This document shows positions 27,572 to 36,486 of a stretch of DNA of 64,000 bases, in pieces. The position numbers and the translations under genes were made by a program. The notes beneath the pieces were generated by a model, which saw only the letters and a list, made by a program, of their open reading frames with translations, was not told where the DNA came from and made no database searches. Source of the DNA: Brevibacillus sedimenti (GTDB lineage Bacteria; Bacillota; Bacilli; Brevibacillales; Brevibacillaceae). Positions within the stretch are counted from its first letter, which is position 1. The number at the start of each line of letters is the position of its first letter. The DNA lies in contig NZ_CP064048.1 of the NCBI RefSeq assembly GCF_020923495.1, positions 2,373,501 to 2,437,500 of the forward strand. Direction: 5' to 3'.

Positions 27572-28231
27572 ATGGCGGATATCCCCTCCCTTTCTCCGTT
27601 TATTGCGGACAAGCGGTTGCAGCGGGGCGGAGCGGTCGAACTGGTGACGCCCTTGGCAGCAAATCGGCCGCTTCATGCCATCGTCGAACATGTTCATTCG
27701 GGCTATCTGATCCTTTCGTACGTGGAGAGCGACACGAACACCTCCCTGTTGGGAACCATCGTCCATCTGCGCTGGGAAACGGATGAAGCCATTACCTGGC
27801 TGAGTCTGCAGGTGGTGCAGGAACAGGCGGTGTGGCCCGTGAAGCTGGCGCGCCTGGTGCCGACCAGCATCGAACAGGAAGCCAAAGGAGAGCGGCCGCT
27901 CCTGCAGCCTGATTTTGTCATCAATGTTCCGTACAAAATCATGGGAGCCCGACCCATAGAAGAAAGCGGGGAGGGCGTCCTGCTTCGGTTTTCCCCGACG
28001 CATCTGATTGTCGGCACGGACGGATTCGTCTCCGTAGGCGATTTTTTGCACTTGTCCTTTTTTCTTCCGCATTACAAGCAGGAACTGGTGGCGATGACAA
28101 AAGTGGTGGAGAAGACGTTTCGGGACGGTTCGGCGGTGTTAAAGCTGGTCATCACCGATCTGGAGGAAAGATATCGTCACGTGCTGCAGCGTTATTACGA
28201 AAAATTGGCACAATCCGGACGCAACGCATAA
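27572..28231 (+). CDS. PilZ-like domain protein, tentative
   Basis: 219-aa soluble protein. The overall pattern is a YcgR-N-like N-terminal beta domain (about 20-105: GTIVHLRWETDEAITWLSLQ) and a C-terminal PilZ-like barrel (about 110-210: FVINVPYKIMG; LIVGTDGFVSVGDFLHLSFF). The canonical c-di-GMP residues (RxxxR and [D/N]xSxxG) are not evident, so nucleotide binding is doubtful. It starts 7 nt after obg with TGGAGTGA upstream. B. subtilis has no such gene here. Function is unknown; the PilZ assignment rests only on fold-like pattern. Confidence 0.5.
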   Translation: MADIPSLSPFIADKRLQRGGAVELVTPLAANRPLHAIVEHVHSGYLILSYVESDTNTSLLGTIVHLRWETDEAITWLSLQVVQEQAVWPVKLARLVPTSIEQEAKGERPLLQPDFVINVPYKIMGARPIEESGEGVLLRFSPTHLIVGTDGFVSVGDFLHLSFFLPHYKQELVAMTKVVEKTFRDGSAVLKLVITDLEERYRHVLQRYYEKLAQSGRNA

Positions 28232-28304
28232 GTCTTGCAATTCCTTGCAACGAGCAGGAATGCGTGAACGTCTCAGGAAGAAAGCGTTCGTCCGGAGGAA
28301 ATAA

Positions 28305-28337
28305 ATGGAATATTTTGGGAGCAAAAAGTATGCCTGA
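28305..28337 (+). CDS. Possible 10-codon peptide ORF
   Basis: ATG with GGAGG 6 nt upstream starts a frame reading MEYFGSKKYA and stopping inside the left arm of the terminator at 28323-28357. The SD is textbook. It may be a leader or chance. Nothing else is seen between 28232 and 28304. Confidence 0.25.
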   Translation: MEYFGSKKYA

Positions 28338-28357
28338 CCACAGGCATACTTTTTTTG
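28323..28357. terminator. Bidirectional terminator
   Basis: 14-bp perfect stem AAAAAGTATGCCTG / CAGGCATACTTTTT with ACCA loop. It has T-tracts on both strands, serving the obg-side transcript and the small minus-strand gene. Confidence 0.88.
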
Positions 28358-28367
28358 CTGTGCCCGT

Positions 28368-28520
28368 TTACTTGTTGCCGCTCGGATCTTCCACTGCGTG
28401 GGGAGACTGGGCCATTTTTTTCCCCCGCGTGTTGTCGCCGAACTGGTCCAAATCGCTCGGCTTGGCGGCGGGGTGGTTGTTCCGGCGCTCCGACTTGTCC
28501 GTCTTGCCGCGTCCAGCCAT
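28368..28520 (-). CDS. Small hydrophilic 50-aa protein, unknown
   Basis: Read directly on the minus strand: starts MAGRGKTDKSERRNNHPAAK and ends HAVEDPSGNK. It is rich in G, K, N, D, S and P with no hydrophobic core, resembling the composition of minor small acid-soluble spore proteins, though I cannot match it to a named family. GAGGTGA lies 7 nt upstream of its ATG, an excellent ribosome-binding site, and a bidirectional terminator follows its stop by 10 nt. It is convergent with obg and divergent from pheB. Being short, it could be missed by length-based gene calls. Confidence 0.65.
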   Translation of the reverse strand: MAGRGKTDKSERRNNHPAAKPSDLDQFGDNTRGKKMAQSPHAVEDPSGNK

Positions 28521-28620
28521 TGGTCACTCACCTCGCTTTGCTCTGGGTCCGTTATAGTCTGTGCCAAGGGAAATTCGCTCATGTACGAGCAGGCGAGCAC
28601 AAAAAAATTGCATAGAAGGA

Positions 28621-28649
28621 TTGTCAGGGGAAAAGGGATCAGCTATAAT
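28621..28649 (+). promoter_or_regulatory. Promoter of pheB-hom-thrC-thrB-pheA
   Basis: TTGTCA, 17-nt spacer, perfect TATAAT, about 45 nt before the pheB start. No T-box or other amino-acid riboswitch fits in the short leader. Confidence 0.8.
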
Positions 28650-28694
28650 GTCCTCTAGGCAAAAACAACTGTTTTTCTCAGGAGGACACAACGT

Positions 28695-29138
28695 GTGAAA
28701 CGGGAAGAAAAGTTTTACTTGATTCGCTCCGACATTTTACCGGAGTCGATCGCCAAGACCATCGAGGCGAAAAAACTGCTGGAGGCCGGAGAAGTGGATA
28801 CGGTAAACGAGGCGGTGGAACGGGTGGGATTAAGCCGCAGTGCTTTTTACAAGTACAAGGACGGCATTTTTCCGTTCAACGCGATGATGAGTGAGAAGAT
28901 CATGACCATCACGTTTTCGCTGGAACACCGCTCCGGGTACTTGTCCAAGGTGCTGCAGTACATAGCGGAGCAAGGGGGCAACGTGCTGACGATCAACCAG
29001 ACGATCCCGCTCCAGGGTATTGCCAACATTTCCATGTCGGTGGACATGGCTCATCTGAAGGTGTCCAGCACGGAGTTTCTGGAAGGACTGCAAGAGATAA
29101 ACGGTGTGCGCAAAGCGATGATTGTCGGTCGCGGATAG
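28695..29138 (+). CDS. pheB: ACT-domain protein PheB
   Basis: 147-aa regulatory protein of unknown exact role. The N-terminal half has a helix-turn-helix-like segment (TVNEAVERVGLSRSAFYKYK), and the C-terminal ACT domain (about 70-145: MTITFSLEHRSGYLSKVLQY) probably binds an amino acid. B. subtilis pheB lies between obg and pheA and was once thought a chorismate mutase subunit, which is not supported. GTG 28695 has AGGAGG 9 nt upstream. It heads an amino-acid operon here and may regulate it (inference). Confidence 0.9.
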   Translation: MKREEKFYLIRSDILPESIAKTIEAKKLLEAGEVDTVNEAVERVGLSRSAFYKYKDGIFPFNAMMSEKIMTITFSLEHRSGYLSKVLQYIAEQGGNVLTINQTIPLQGIANISMSVDMAHLKVSSTEFLEGLQEINGVRKAMIVGRG

Positions 29139-29164
29139 CGGCTGCCGGATAGGAGGAGAGAGAC

Positions 29165-30469
29165 ATGGACAAGCAAACGGTAAAACTGGGGTTGATGGGG
29201 TTTGGCACAGTAGGCACTGGCGTCGTTCGCATCATCCAGGCCCATCAGGAGGATTTGCAAAAACAGACGGGGCTGGGCATCGAGATCAAGCGGATTCTGG
29301 TGCAGGATGCAGAGAAGACCCGGAGCATCCCGTCGATGAACAGCGTGCTTACGACCAATGCGTCCGATCTGCTGGACGACCCGGAGATCGACGTGATCGT
29401 GGAAGTGATCGGCGGCATCTCGCCGGCGAGAGAATATATTCTGGCAGCGCTGGAACGGGGCAAGCACGTCGTCACCGCCAACAAGGATCTGATGGCCCTG
29501 CACGGCGGCGAAATCCTGCAAAAAGCGCAGGAGAAAGGTTGCGACGTCTATTACGAAGCCAGTGTCGCCGGCGGTATTCCGATTCTGAGAGCGTTGGTGG
29601 AAGGTTTTTCGTCTGACCGTATCACCAAAATGATGGGGATCGTCAACGGCACGACCAACTACATCCTCACCAAAATGAGCCAGGACGGTGCCGATTACAG
29701 CGACGTGCTGAAGGAAGCGCAGGCGCTCGGGTACGCCGAAGCAGATCCCACCTCCGACGTCGAAGGCTATGACGCTGCCCGCAAGATGGCGATTCTGGCG
29801 ACGTTGGGCTTCCGTGTGCCGATGAAGCTGGAGGATGTGGACGTCAAAGGCATCAGCGGGGTGACCAAGGAAGATATCGCCTACGGCAAAAAGCTGGGCT
29901 ACGAGGTGAAGCTACTGGGTCTGGCCCGCCGGGACGGCGAAGCAATCGAGGTAAGCGTACAGCCGACAATGGTCGCCAAGAGTCACCCGCTGGCATCGGT
30001 CAACGGAGTGTTCAACGCCGTCTACGTGCACGGGGAAGCAGTGGGCGAGACCATGTTTTACGGTCCGGGTGCAGGCGAACTTCCGACGGCAACGGCCGTC
30101 GTGTCGGACTTGGTGACGGTGGTGAAAAACATGAAGCTGGGTGTAAACGGACGGGGCATGGTCGCTCCATACAAAGAAAAGATTCTCAAGGATGACAAGC
30201 AGAAATTGTCAAAATATTTCCTCCGCATCGTCGTGGCCGACAAGCGCGGTGTACTGGCGCAGATTACGCAGCTGTTGGCGGACAAGAACATCTCGCTGGA
30301 GCAGGTGCTGCAGCAGCCGTACAACAACGGTGAACAGGCGGAAATCATCATCGTGACGCATCTGGCGTCGAAGGGAGACATGGACGAGGTGCTGCAGGGC
30401 ATGGAAGAACTGGAGATCGTGAGCGAAGTGAAAAGCTGCTACCGCGTGGAAGGAGGCGAGCAGGCATGA
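29165..30469 (+). CDS. hom: Homoserine dehydrogenase
   Basis: Reduces aspartate semialdehyde to homoserine, the branch to threonine and methionine. The Rossmann motif GFGTVG is at residues 12-17, the catalytic domain has [16 protein letters not shown] and [14 protein letters not shown], and a C-terminal ACT domain (about 355-430) suggests feedback control by threonine. The 434 aa are standard for Gram-positives. GGAGGAGAG precedes ATG 29165. The stop overlaps the thrC start (ATGA). In B. subtilis hom-thrC-thrB is elsewhere; here it sits between pheB and pheA. Confidence 0.97.
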   Translation: MDKQTVKLGLMGFGTVGTGVVRIIQAHQEDLQKQTGLGIEIKRILVQDAEKTRSIPSMNSVLTTNASDLLDDPEIDVIVEVIGGISPAREYILAALERGKHVVTANKDLMALHGGEILQKAQEKGCDVYYEASVAGGIPILRALVEGFSSDRITKMMGIVNGTTNYILTKMSQDGADYSDVLKEAQALGYAEADPTSDVEGYDAARKMAILATLGFRVPMKLEDVDVKGISGVTKEDIAYGKKLGYEVKLLGLARRDGEAIEVSVQPTMVAKSHPLASVNGVFNAVYVHGEAVGETMFYGPGAGELPTATAVVSDLVTVVKNMKLGVNGRGMVAPYKEKILKDDKQKLSKYFLRIVVADKRGVLAQITQLLADKNISLEQVLQQPYNNGEQAEIIIVTHLASKGDMDEVLQGMEELEIVSEVKSCYRVEGGEQA

Positions 30470-31566
30470 GCCAATGGCAATCGTCTGTTCAGGCCGACCG
30501 GCAATCAGGCATCATCGCCCGGTACCGCCAGTTTCTGCCGGTGACGGAAAAGACTCCGCATGTCAGCCTTCACGAGGGCAACACGCCACTGATATACGCT
30601 CCGTCTCTCTCCCGGCAATTGGGTGTAGAGCTGTACTTCAAGTATGAGGGGCTGAATCCGACCGGCTCGTTTAAAGACCGCGGCATGGTGATGGCCGTCG
30701 CCAAAGCGCTGGAAGAAGGCAGCACCACCATCATGTGCGCCTCCACCGGCAATACCTCTGCTGCTGCCGCTGCCTACGCCGCCCGCGCCGGGCTGCGCTG
30801 CATCGTGCTGATCCCGAGCGGCAACATCGCGCTGGGCAAACTGGCGCAGGCGATCGCCTACGGAGCGGAGGTTATCGCCATCGACGGGAACTTTGACGAA
30901 GCGCTGCGCATCGTCCGCGACATCACCGCTGCTGAGCCGATCACGCTGGTCAACTCGGTCAACCCGTACCGGATCGAGGGGCAAAAAACCGCCGCGTTTG
31001 AAATTTGCGACGCGCTCGGCACCTCCCCGGACATTCTCGCCATTCCGGTGGGCAACGCCGGCAACATCACGGCATACTGGAAGGGCTTCAAGGAGTACCA
31101 CGCAGCCGGAAAAACGGCACAACTGCCGCGCATGTTCGGCTTTCAGGCGGCGGGAGCGGCGCCGCTGGTCCTCGGCCATCCCGTGCCCAATCCGGAGACG
31201 ATTGCCACGGCGATTCGCATCGGCAACCCGGCGAGCAAGGATGGAGCGCTGGCGGCTATCGCCGAATCGGACGGTCTGGTGGACAGCGTGACCGACGAGG
31301 AAATTCTGCACGCCTACCATTTGCTCGCGAAAAGCGAAGGCATCTTCTGCGAACCGGCATCGGCCGCTTCCCTGGCCGGCGTGATCAAGCTGCGCGAGGC
31401 GGGTAGATTGGAGCAGGGCCTGACGATCGCATGCGTGCTGACGGGCAACGGACTGAAAGATCCCAATACCGCCCTCAAGCTGGTAGGGGAAGAACCGCGC
31501 TCCGTGCCGGCGACGCGTGACGCGGTGATGGCGTTGATTCGCGAAAATGCGGGAGGCGTTTCGTGA
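30466..31566 (+). CDS. thrC: Threonine synthase
   Basis: PLP enzyme converting O-phosphohomoserine to threonine. The PLP lysine is K70 in TGSFKDRGM. The phosphate-binding loop [17 protein letters not shown] and the C-terminal [11 protein letters not shown]-like segment ([13 protein letters not shown]) are typical. 366 aa matches the short Bacillus-type enzyme. The start overlaps hom by 4 nt and GGAGGCGAG lies upstream within hom, so translation is coupled. Confidence 0.97.
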   Translation: MSQWQSSVQADRQSGIIARYRQFLPVTEKTPHVSLHEGNTPLIYAPSLSRQLGVELYFKYEGLNPTGSFKDRGMVMAVAKALEEGSTTIMCASTGNTSAAAAAYAARAGLRCIVLIPSGNIALGKLAQAIAYGAEVIAIDGNFDEALRIVRDITAAEPITLVNSVNPYRIEGQKTAAFEICDALGTSPDILAIPVGNAGNITAYWKGFKEYHAAGKTAQLPRMFGFQAAGAAPLVLGHPVPNPETIATAIRIGNPASKDGALAAIAESDGLVDSVTDEEILHAYHLLAKSEGIFCEPASAASLAGVIKLREAGRLEQGLTIACVLTGNGLKDPNTALKLVGEEPRSVPATRDAVMALIRENAGGVS

Positions 31567-32495
31567 TGAACCGTCCTCTCGTGCGGGTCACCGTCCCCGC
31601 CAGCACCGCCAACCTGGGACCGGGCTTCGATGCCGTGGGCATGGCCTTTCAATTGTACTCCACAGTGGAGATGGCGCTCAGCGAGACGACGGAAATCGTG
31701 CTGATCGGCGAGGAACTGGAGGGGCTGCCCGCGGACAAGGGGAACCTGCTGTACCAGGTGGCCGCAGGACTGTTTGCGGAAGCGGGGCTGCCCGTCCCCG
31801 AACTGTATATCCGCGCAACGACGGAAGCGCCGCTGACGCGGGGGCTTGGCAGCAGCGCCGCGGCGATCGTCGGCGCACTCGTCGCCGCCAACAAGCTGGC
31901 CGGAGAGCCGTTTGACCGGGAGCGGCTGTTTGCCATCGCCACCCGGCTGGAAGGCCATCCGGACAACGTGGGGGCGTCGCTGTTCGGCGGCATTGTGGTG
32001 GCGACGATGCCGGAGCGGGACGAGGAGCCGATCCCTTACGTCCGCCTTGCTCCCCCGGAGGGGCTGCATACGCTCGTAATCATCCCTGACTATCCGCTGT
32101 CGACGGAAAAGGCGCGCCATGTCCTGCCTGATGTGTACAGCAAACCGGATGTCATATATAATGTTGGTCATAGCAGTTTGCTGGTGGCCGCTTTGGCCCA
32201 AGGCAGATTGGACCTGTTGGGTCAGGCGATGGGGGATCGGCTGCATCAGCCGTACCGGGCTGCGCTTGTCCCCGGCCTGCGTGAAATCCTGGACGGGGCG
32301 TCTCGCAACGGCGCACTGGGTGCGGCGCTGAGCGGCGCGGGACCGACGATGCTCTGCTTCTACTCGACGGACGCGGAGCGGGAAAAGCTGCAGGCGTTTG
32401 TCGACAGTGTGATGCAAAAGCACGGCGTTTCCTACCGGACGATGCGGTTAAGACCCGATGAGCATGGCGCACAGGTGACAATCTCGACCAGATAG
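31566..32495 (+). CDS. thrB: Homoserine kinase
   Basis: GHMP-family kinase phosphorylating homoserine, supplying the ThrC substrate. The ATP loop PLTRGLGSSAAAIVGAL starts at residue 89, motif 1 is VPASTANLGPGFD, and motif 3 LSGAGPTMLCF is near the C-terminus. ATG 31566 overlaps the thrC stop by one base, with GGAGG 9 nt upstream; GTG 31563 is an equally placed alternative. The length of 309 aa is normal. Confidence 0.97.
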   Translation: MNRPLVRVTVPASTANLGPGFDAVGMAFQLYSTVEMALSETTEIVLIGEELEGLPADKGNLLYQVAAGLFAEAGLPVPELYIRATTEAPLTRGLGSSAAAIVGALVAANKLAGEPFDRERLFAIATRLEGHPDNVGASLFGGIVVATMPERDEEPIPYVRLAPPEGLHTLVIIPDYPLSTEKARHVLPDVYSKPDVIYNVGHSSLLVAALAQGRLDLLGQAMGDRLHQPYRAALVPGLREILDGASRNGALGAALSGAGPTMLCFYSTDAEREKLQAFVDSVMQKHGVSYRTMRLRPDEHGAQVTISTR

Positions 32496-32518
32496 AGAAT
32501 GCGGATAGGAGTATTGTC

Positions 32519-33385
32519 ATGGAGAAACGATTGGCTTTTCTCGGACCGCGCGGAACATTTTCAGAAGAAGCGGCCCGCGCGTTGACGGCGCGTCGGCCGT
32601 TTCGTTACTTGGCGTGTCCGAGCATCATCGACGTTCTGAACGCCGCTGCCACAGGAGAGGCAGACTACGGCGTGGTGCCGGTGGAAAACACGATTGAAGG
32701 CACCGTCAACGCGGCCATGGACTGGTTGATTCACGAGGTGGACCTGCCGATTTTGGCCGAACTGGCGCTGCCAATATCACAGCACTTGCTGGTGGCCAAG
32801 CGGGACGACATCCTGCCGCTCGAAGCCATTACCCGGATTTTGTCGCACCCGCACGCCATCGCCCAGTGTCACAATTTTCTCCGCAAGCACCTGCCCCACG
32901 CTGAAATTGAGTACACCAACAGCACGGCGCAGGCGGCACAGATCGTCAGCGAGCATCCGGAGGAACCGTGGGCGGCGATCGGGACGCGGCTCAATCCGGA
33001 AATCTACCCGCTGTCGTTTGCTCAGCAGGAGATTCAAGACTATTCCAACAACTATACCCGCTTTGTCCTCGTCGGTCGCGAACCGCTGGAGATGCCCCCG
33101 TCTGACAGGGAAAAGACGACCATCCTGGTCACGCTTCCAGAAGATTTTCCGGGCGCCCTCTACCAGGTGCTGGCCGCGTTTGCCTGGCGCAAGATCAACC
33201 TGTCCCGCATCGAATCCCGCCCGACCAAAAAGGGATTGGGCAGCTACCTGTTCGTGATTGACATTGAACAAAGAATGGACGATGTGCTGCTTCCCGGCGC
33301 GTTTGCCGAGATTGAGGCACTTGGCTGCCAGGTCCGCCAGCTCGGCACGTATCCGTTTTATCTGAAGGCCATTTACAAGGAGTAA
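32519..33385 (+). CDS. pheA: Prephenate dehydratase
   Basis: Converts prephenate to phenylpyruvate for phenylalanine synthesis. It opens with FLGPRGTFSEEAA, contains VPVENTIEGTVNAAMDWL and the catalytic TRF motif (NNYTRFVLVG), and ends in a regulatory ACT domain with the Phe-binding ESRPTKKGLGSYLF signature. 288 aa, monofunctional with no chorismate mutase domain. AGGAG lies 7 nt before the ATG. Last gene of the operon, followed by a long terminator. Confidence 0.97.
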   Translation: MEKRLAFLGPRGTFSEEAARALTARRPFRYLACPSIIDVLNAAATGEADYGVVPVENTIEGTVNAAMDWLIHEVDLPILAELALPISQHLLVAKRDDILPLEAITRILSHPHAIAQCHNFLRKHLPHAEIEYTNSTAQAAQIVSEHPEEPWAAIGTRLNPEIYPLSFAQQEIQDYSNNYTRFVLVGREPLEMPPSDREKTTILVTLPEDFPGALYQVLAAFAWRKINLSRIESRPTKKGLGSYLFVIDIEQRMDDVLLPGAFAEIEALGCQVRQLGTYPFYLKAIYKE

Positions 33386-33528
33386 GCCATATGTAGAAGA
33401 GGAAAATGCCGGGGACCTTCTGAGCGGTTCAAGCATGGTGTCCGCGTTGGAGAAAAAAGGTGAAAGCGTGGCAAGTGCGTGGAGGAAAGCGGCAGTTTCA
33501 CTGCACTGCTGCAGAAAACTCCCATCGG

Positions 33529-33565
33529 AACGGTTGTTTGACGACACGTCAAACAGCCGTTTTTT
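33529..33565 (+). terminator. Terminator after pheA
   Basis: 15-bp stem AACGGTTGTTTGACG / CGTCAAACAGCCGTT (one G-U), ACA loop, six Ts. A second, weaker hairpin (GGGC-GAAC-GCCC plus T6) follows at 33583-33600. The gap 33386-33528 shows no supportable gene. Confidence 0.88.
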
Positions 33566-33667
33566 CGTGCGCTCCGCAAGATGGGCGAACGCCCTTTTTT
33601 GCCGGGGTGAGCAAAACGCCCATGGGTGCATACCATGAAAAGGAGTTTCCGAGAGGGAGGAGAAACT

Positions 33668-35404
33668 GTGAAAATCCACGTAGTTCAACGAGGCGACACC
33701 ATGTGGAAAATCGCCAAAAAATACGGCGTCGATTTTAAAGAACTGCTTCGCCTGAACAGCCAGATAAAAAACCCTGACTTGATTTATCCCGGCATGCGGG
33801 TAAAAATCCCGTCCAAGCGCGTGCCGGTACGGCCGCAGAAAAACAGGACGTCATCATCGCAGGAATCTCCCCGGGTTAAAGAAAAGCCGATCAAGGAAGA
33901 ACAAATGGAGCCGGAGGTGCCGCAGCAAATCGAGATGCGGCCGATGGAGCCGCCGGAGGAAGACACGGATCAGGAGCTGAAACCGGAAACAGAACCGGAA
34001 ACGGAACTGGGAACCGAACCGGGAGCGGAACCAGGAACAGAACCAGAGATGGACACAGACATCGGGCAAGAGCGCGAAGTGGAAATCGAAGCAGAACAAG
34101 AAGCGCCGCAGGCCCTGCCTTCCGAGCCGTCTGAACTGCCCGCGCCGTTCGGCGATATTGGACCGTATGGACCGAATGTGCCGCCAATGCCGCCCGGCCA
34201 AGTAAGACCATACGGGCCGAATGTTCCGCCAATGCCGCCCGGCCAAGTAAGACCATACGGGCCGGGAGTGCCGCCAATGCCGCCCGGTCAGGTAAGACCA
34301 TACGGGCCGGGAGTGCCGCCAATGCCGCCCGGCCAGGTAAGACCATATGGGCCGAATGTTCCGCCAATGCCGCCCGGTCAGGTAAGACCATACGGACCAG
34401 GAGTGCCGCCAATGCCGCCCGGCCAGGTAAGACCATATGGGCCGAATGTTCCGCCTGCGCCCCCCGGCCAAGTGCGTCCGTTCGTGCCGTACGCTGCGCC
34501 GACACCGCCTACCAGGTTATCGCCGCAGGTTGTGCCTTCGCCCACTCGTCCGGTCACTCCACAGCCGCCGATTCAACCGATTCGGCCGCCTGTGCCGCCT
34601 CAACTGAGGCCGGTTCCGCCGACGGCTCCACCGGCCAAGGTGAGTCCGACGCAGCCGATCTGCCCGCCTTGCGGAAGACCGCCGTGGGTAAGCCCGCAGA
34701 CGCAGCAGCCGAACGCGATGCCGCCGCGCGTAAGCCCGGAAATGCTGCCGCCGAACGCGATGCCGCCGCGCGTAAGCCCGGAAATGCTGCCGCCGAATGC
34801 GATGCCGCCGCGCGTAAGCCCGGAAATGCTGCCGCCGAACGCGATGCCGCCGCGCGTAAGCCCGGAGATGCTGCCGCCACACGCGATGCCGCCGTGGGCA
34901 GGCCCGGAAATGCTGCCGCCACACGCGATGCCGCCGTGGGCAGGCCCGGAAATGCTGCCGCCGAACGTGATGCCGCCGTGGGCGGGTCCGGAAATGATTT
35001 CGCCGAACATGATGCCGCCGTGGGCGGGTCCGGAAATGATTTCGCCGAACATGATGCCGCCGTGGACAGGTCCGGAAATGCTGCCGCCACACGCGATGCC
35101 GCCGGATTACCTGTATGAAGACAGTCCGTCGAGATGGCGGCGTCCGCCGGGCCGTACCCGCCGCAAGAAAAAGCGGCATCATCGGGAGTGCTGCGATTCG
35201 ACGTCCAGCTCTTGCTCGTGTCGGGACAGCGGTCACGATGGTCCATATGATGACTTGCCCTATCAAGATTGTCAGTGTGACAGCGGCACACAGGAGAACG
35301 CGACCCCGTTGACGTACTCTGCTTCCCAATCCATTCCGGCCCTGCCCGCTCAGGAAGTGTGGCCAAATTGGGAACAGGGGCACGATGAATCTTCTTCTTC
35401 CTGA
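33668..35404 (+). CDS. safA: LysM spore coat morphogenetic protein, SafA-like, with two repeat arrays
   Basis: About 578 aa. The N-terminal LysM domain (residues 1-45: IHVVQRGDTMWKIAKKYGV, PDLIYPGMRVKIP) targets cortex peptidoglycan. A Glu-rich linker is followed by seven 15-residue PYGP[NG]VPPMPPGQVR repeats, a Pro-rich stretch, then nine 14-residue PPNAMPPRVSPEML-type repeats, and a basic, Cys-rich C-terminus (HHRECCDSTSSSCSCR). LysM plus a long low-complexity body and its place after pheA match SafA, which nucleates inner-coat assembly. GTG 33668 has GGGAGGAG 5 nt upstream; the LysM domain begins right there. The Cys cluster could support cross-linking. Confidence 0.8.
   Translation: MKIHVVQRGDTMWKIAKKYGVDFKELLRLNSQIKNPDLIYPGMRVKIPSKRVPVRPQKNRTSSSQESPRVKEKPIKEEQMEPEVPQQIEMRPMEPPEEDTDQELKPETEPETELGTEPGAEPGTEPEMDTDIGQEREVEIEAEQEAPQALPSEPSELPAPFGDIGPYGPNVPPMPPGQVRPYGPNVPPMPPGQVRPYGPGVPPMPPGQVRPYGPGVPPMPPGQVRPYGPNVPPMPPGQVRPYGPGVPPMPPGQVRPYGPNVPPAPPGQVRPFVPYAAPTPPTRLSPQVVPSPTRPVTPQPPIQPIRPPVPPQLRPVPPTAPPAKVSPTQPICPPCGRPPWVSPQTQQPNAMPPRVSPEMLPPNAMPPRVSPEMLPPNAMPPRVSPEMLPPNAMPPRVSPEMLPPHAMPPWAGPEMLPPHAMPPWAGPEMLPPNVMPPWAGPEMISPNMMPPWAGPEMISPNMMPPWTGPEMLPPHAMPPDYLYEDSPSRWRRPPGRTRRKKKRHHRECCDSTSSSCSCRDSGHDGPYDDLPYQDCQCDSGTQENATPLTYSASQSIPALPAQEVWPNWEQGHDESSSS
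34163..34477 (+). repeat. Seven tandem 45-nt repeats in the SafA-like gene
   Basis: Exact 45-nt period, each unit encoding PYGP[N/G]VPPMPPGQVR (one PPAPP variant in the last). Units are nearly identical at DNA level, so copy number is likely to vary between strains. Confidence 0.95.
34706..35104 (+). repeat. Nine and a half tandem 42-nt repeats in the SafA-like gene
   Basis: 42-nt period encoding [PS]PN/H-A/V/M-MPP-R/W-V/A-S/G-PEM-L/I. Three sub-types run in blocks: RVSPEML (units 1-4), WAGPEML (5-6), then WAGPEMI/WTGPEML variants, indicating successive local duplications. Confidence 0.95.
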
Positions 35405-36443
35405 GTGTCAGGACATGAGCAGATCCTTTGTTCTTTCTCTTGAAAAAGCGTTCCGCTGCCGCATCTATGGGATAAAGCCCCGACGCAATGTTCATCTTCT
35501 CAAGACGGATCGGGGCCATTGGATCATCAAGGGCTACAAAGATCGGGAGAAGGCGGAGTGGGTGACCCGACTCTCCGATACCCTGCAAGAGAAAGGATTT
35601 TACCAAACGGTTCAGTACGTCTCCGATGAGCGCGGAGAGAAAATCTTTCCGTTTCAGAACCGTTACTACACCGTGATGAAAATGATCGATGGCCGGGAAG
35701 CCGACAACACCTCGCTATCCGACGTAAAAAAATCGGCCGCGACGCTGGCCAGATTTCACCAGGCGGCCAGCGGCTTCCCCGTCCCTTATCCCTATGCATT
35801 TGAAGGCAAACCGGCTTTGCTGGACAAATGGGAAAGCCGATTGGAGCATTTCGAGCGGATCATCTGGCACGTGGAACAGCATGGCCCGCAAAACCGGCTG
35901 GAACAGATCATCCTGGAGATGGCGGATGAAGTCATCCGTGACAGCCGCGAGATTTTGCAGACGGCGTACAAACTGCCGCTGGCGTCGGAGCTGTTTGCCG
36001 TGGTCAAACAGGGTACGCTCGCCCACCGGGACGTGGCCAGCCACAATTTTCTGATCACGCCGCAAGGAAGATGCTATTTGATCGACCTGGACACCGTGAG
36101 CCACGACATGCAGCTCAGCGATCTGGTCCAGCTCATGGGGCGCATGCTGCTGATGCAGGGGTACCGCGTCGAATCGTTTGTGGAAGCGATTGAGGCGTAC
36201 AGCCGGGTAAATGTGCTCAGCGACACCCAAGTCTGGATGATCCACCAGCTTCTGCGCTACCCGGACAATTTCCTGCGCGAAGTGACGGGCGTGTACGCCA
36301 ACCGGCCGGGTTACACCATGCGCGGTGTGCTGCAGCTCGTACAGATGGAAGCGCGGCTGCGCCGGTCGCGCCGAATGTTTCTGGAAGCGGGCCCGGCGAT
36401 TTTTCAGCGCTCTCCCTGGGGGTCCTATCTATTTGTCGGGTAA
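35385..36443 (+). CDS. CotS/YsxE-family spore coat kinase-like protein
   Basis: 352-aa protein of the aminoglycoside-phosphotransferase/CotS fold. Kinase-like elements are the lysine of GHWIIKGYKD, a catalytic-loop equivalent LAHRDVASHNFLI, and the metal-site-like YLIDLDTVSHD. The catalytic Asp (HRD) and the DLD are present, so it may be an active kinase like CotH/CotS relatives. ATG 35385 overlaps the end of the SafA-like gene by 20 nt with CAGGGG just upstream; ATG 35415 is a weaker alternative. YsxE pairs with SpoVID in B. subtilis, and here it pairs with the LysM coat protein. Confidence 0.8.
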   Translation: MNLLLPECQDMSRSFVLSLEKAFRCRIYGIKPRRNVHLLKTDRGHWIIKGYKDREKAEWVTRLSDTLQEKGFYQTVQYVSDERGEKIFPFQNRYYTVMKMIDGREADNTSLSDVKKSAATLARFHQAASGFPVPYPYAFEGKPALLDKWESRLEHFERIIWHVEQHGPQNRLEQIILEMADEVIRDSREILQTAYKLPLASELFAVVKQGTLAHRDVASHNFLITPQGRCYLIDLDTVSHDMQLSDLVQLMGRMLLMQGYRVESFVEAIEAYSRVNVLSDTQVWMIHQLLRYPDNFLREVTGVYANRPGYTMRGVLQLVQMEARLRRSRRMFLEAGPAIFQRSPWGSYLFVG

Positions 36444-36447
36444 AAGA

Positions 36448-36482
36448 AAAAAGCTGACGGCACGGATGCCATCAGCTTTTTT
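36448..36482. terminator. Terminator between convergent genes
   Basis: Stem AAAAAGCTGA-GGCA / TGCC-TCAGCTTTTT with one opposed C/A, CGGA loop. A/T tracts on both sides allow use by both strands. Confidence 0.85.
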
Positions 36483-36486
36483 CGCG

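Noticed and set aside
28650-28694. T-box or attenuator before pheB, with GTCCTC/GAGGAC pairing
   Set aside because: The left arm lies upstream of the expected transcript start (about 28656) and the leader is only about 40 nt.
33435-33638. Small ORF between pheA and the LysM gene
   Set aside because: No SD, and it reads straight through the pheA terminator hairpin.
34163-35104. Possible CRISPR array
   Set aside because: Repeats are contiguous with no unique spacers, and encode regular protein repeats in frame.
33854-35606. Long open frames on the minus strand and in another plus frame through the coat-protein repeats
   Set aside because: Repeat periods of 45 and 42 nt are multiples of three, so every frame stays open. 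Only the LysM frame has an SD and a recognisable domain.
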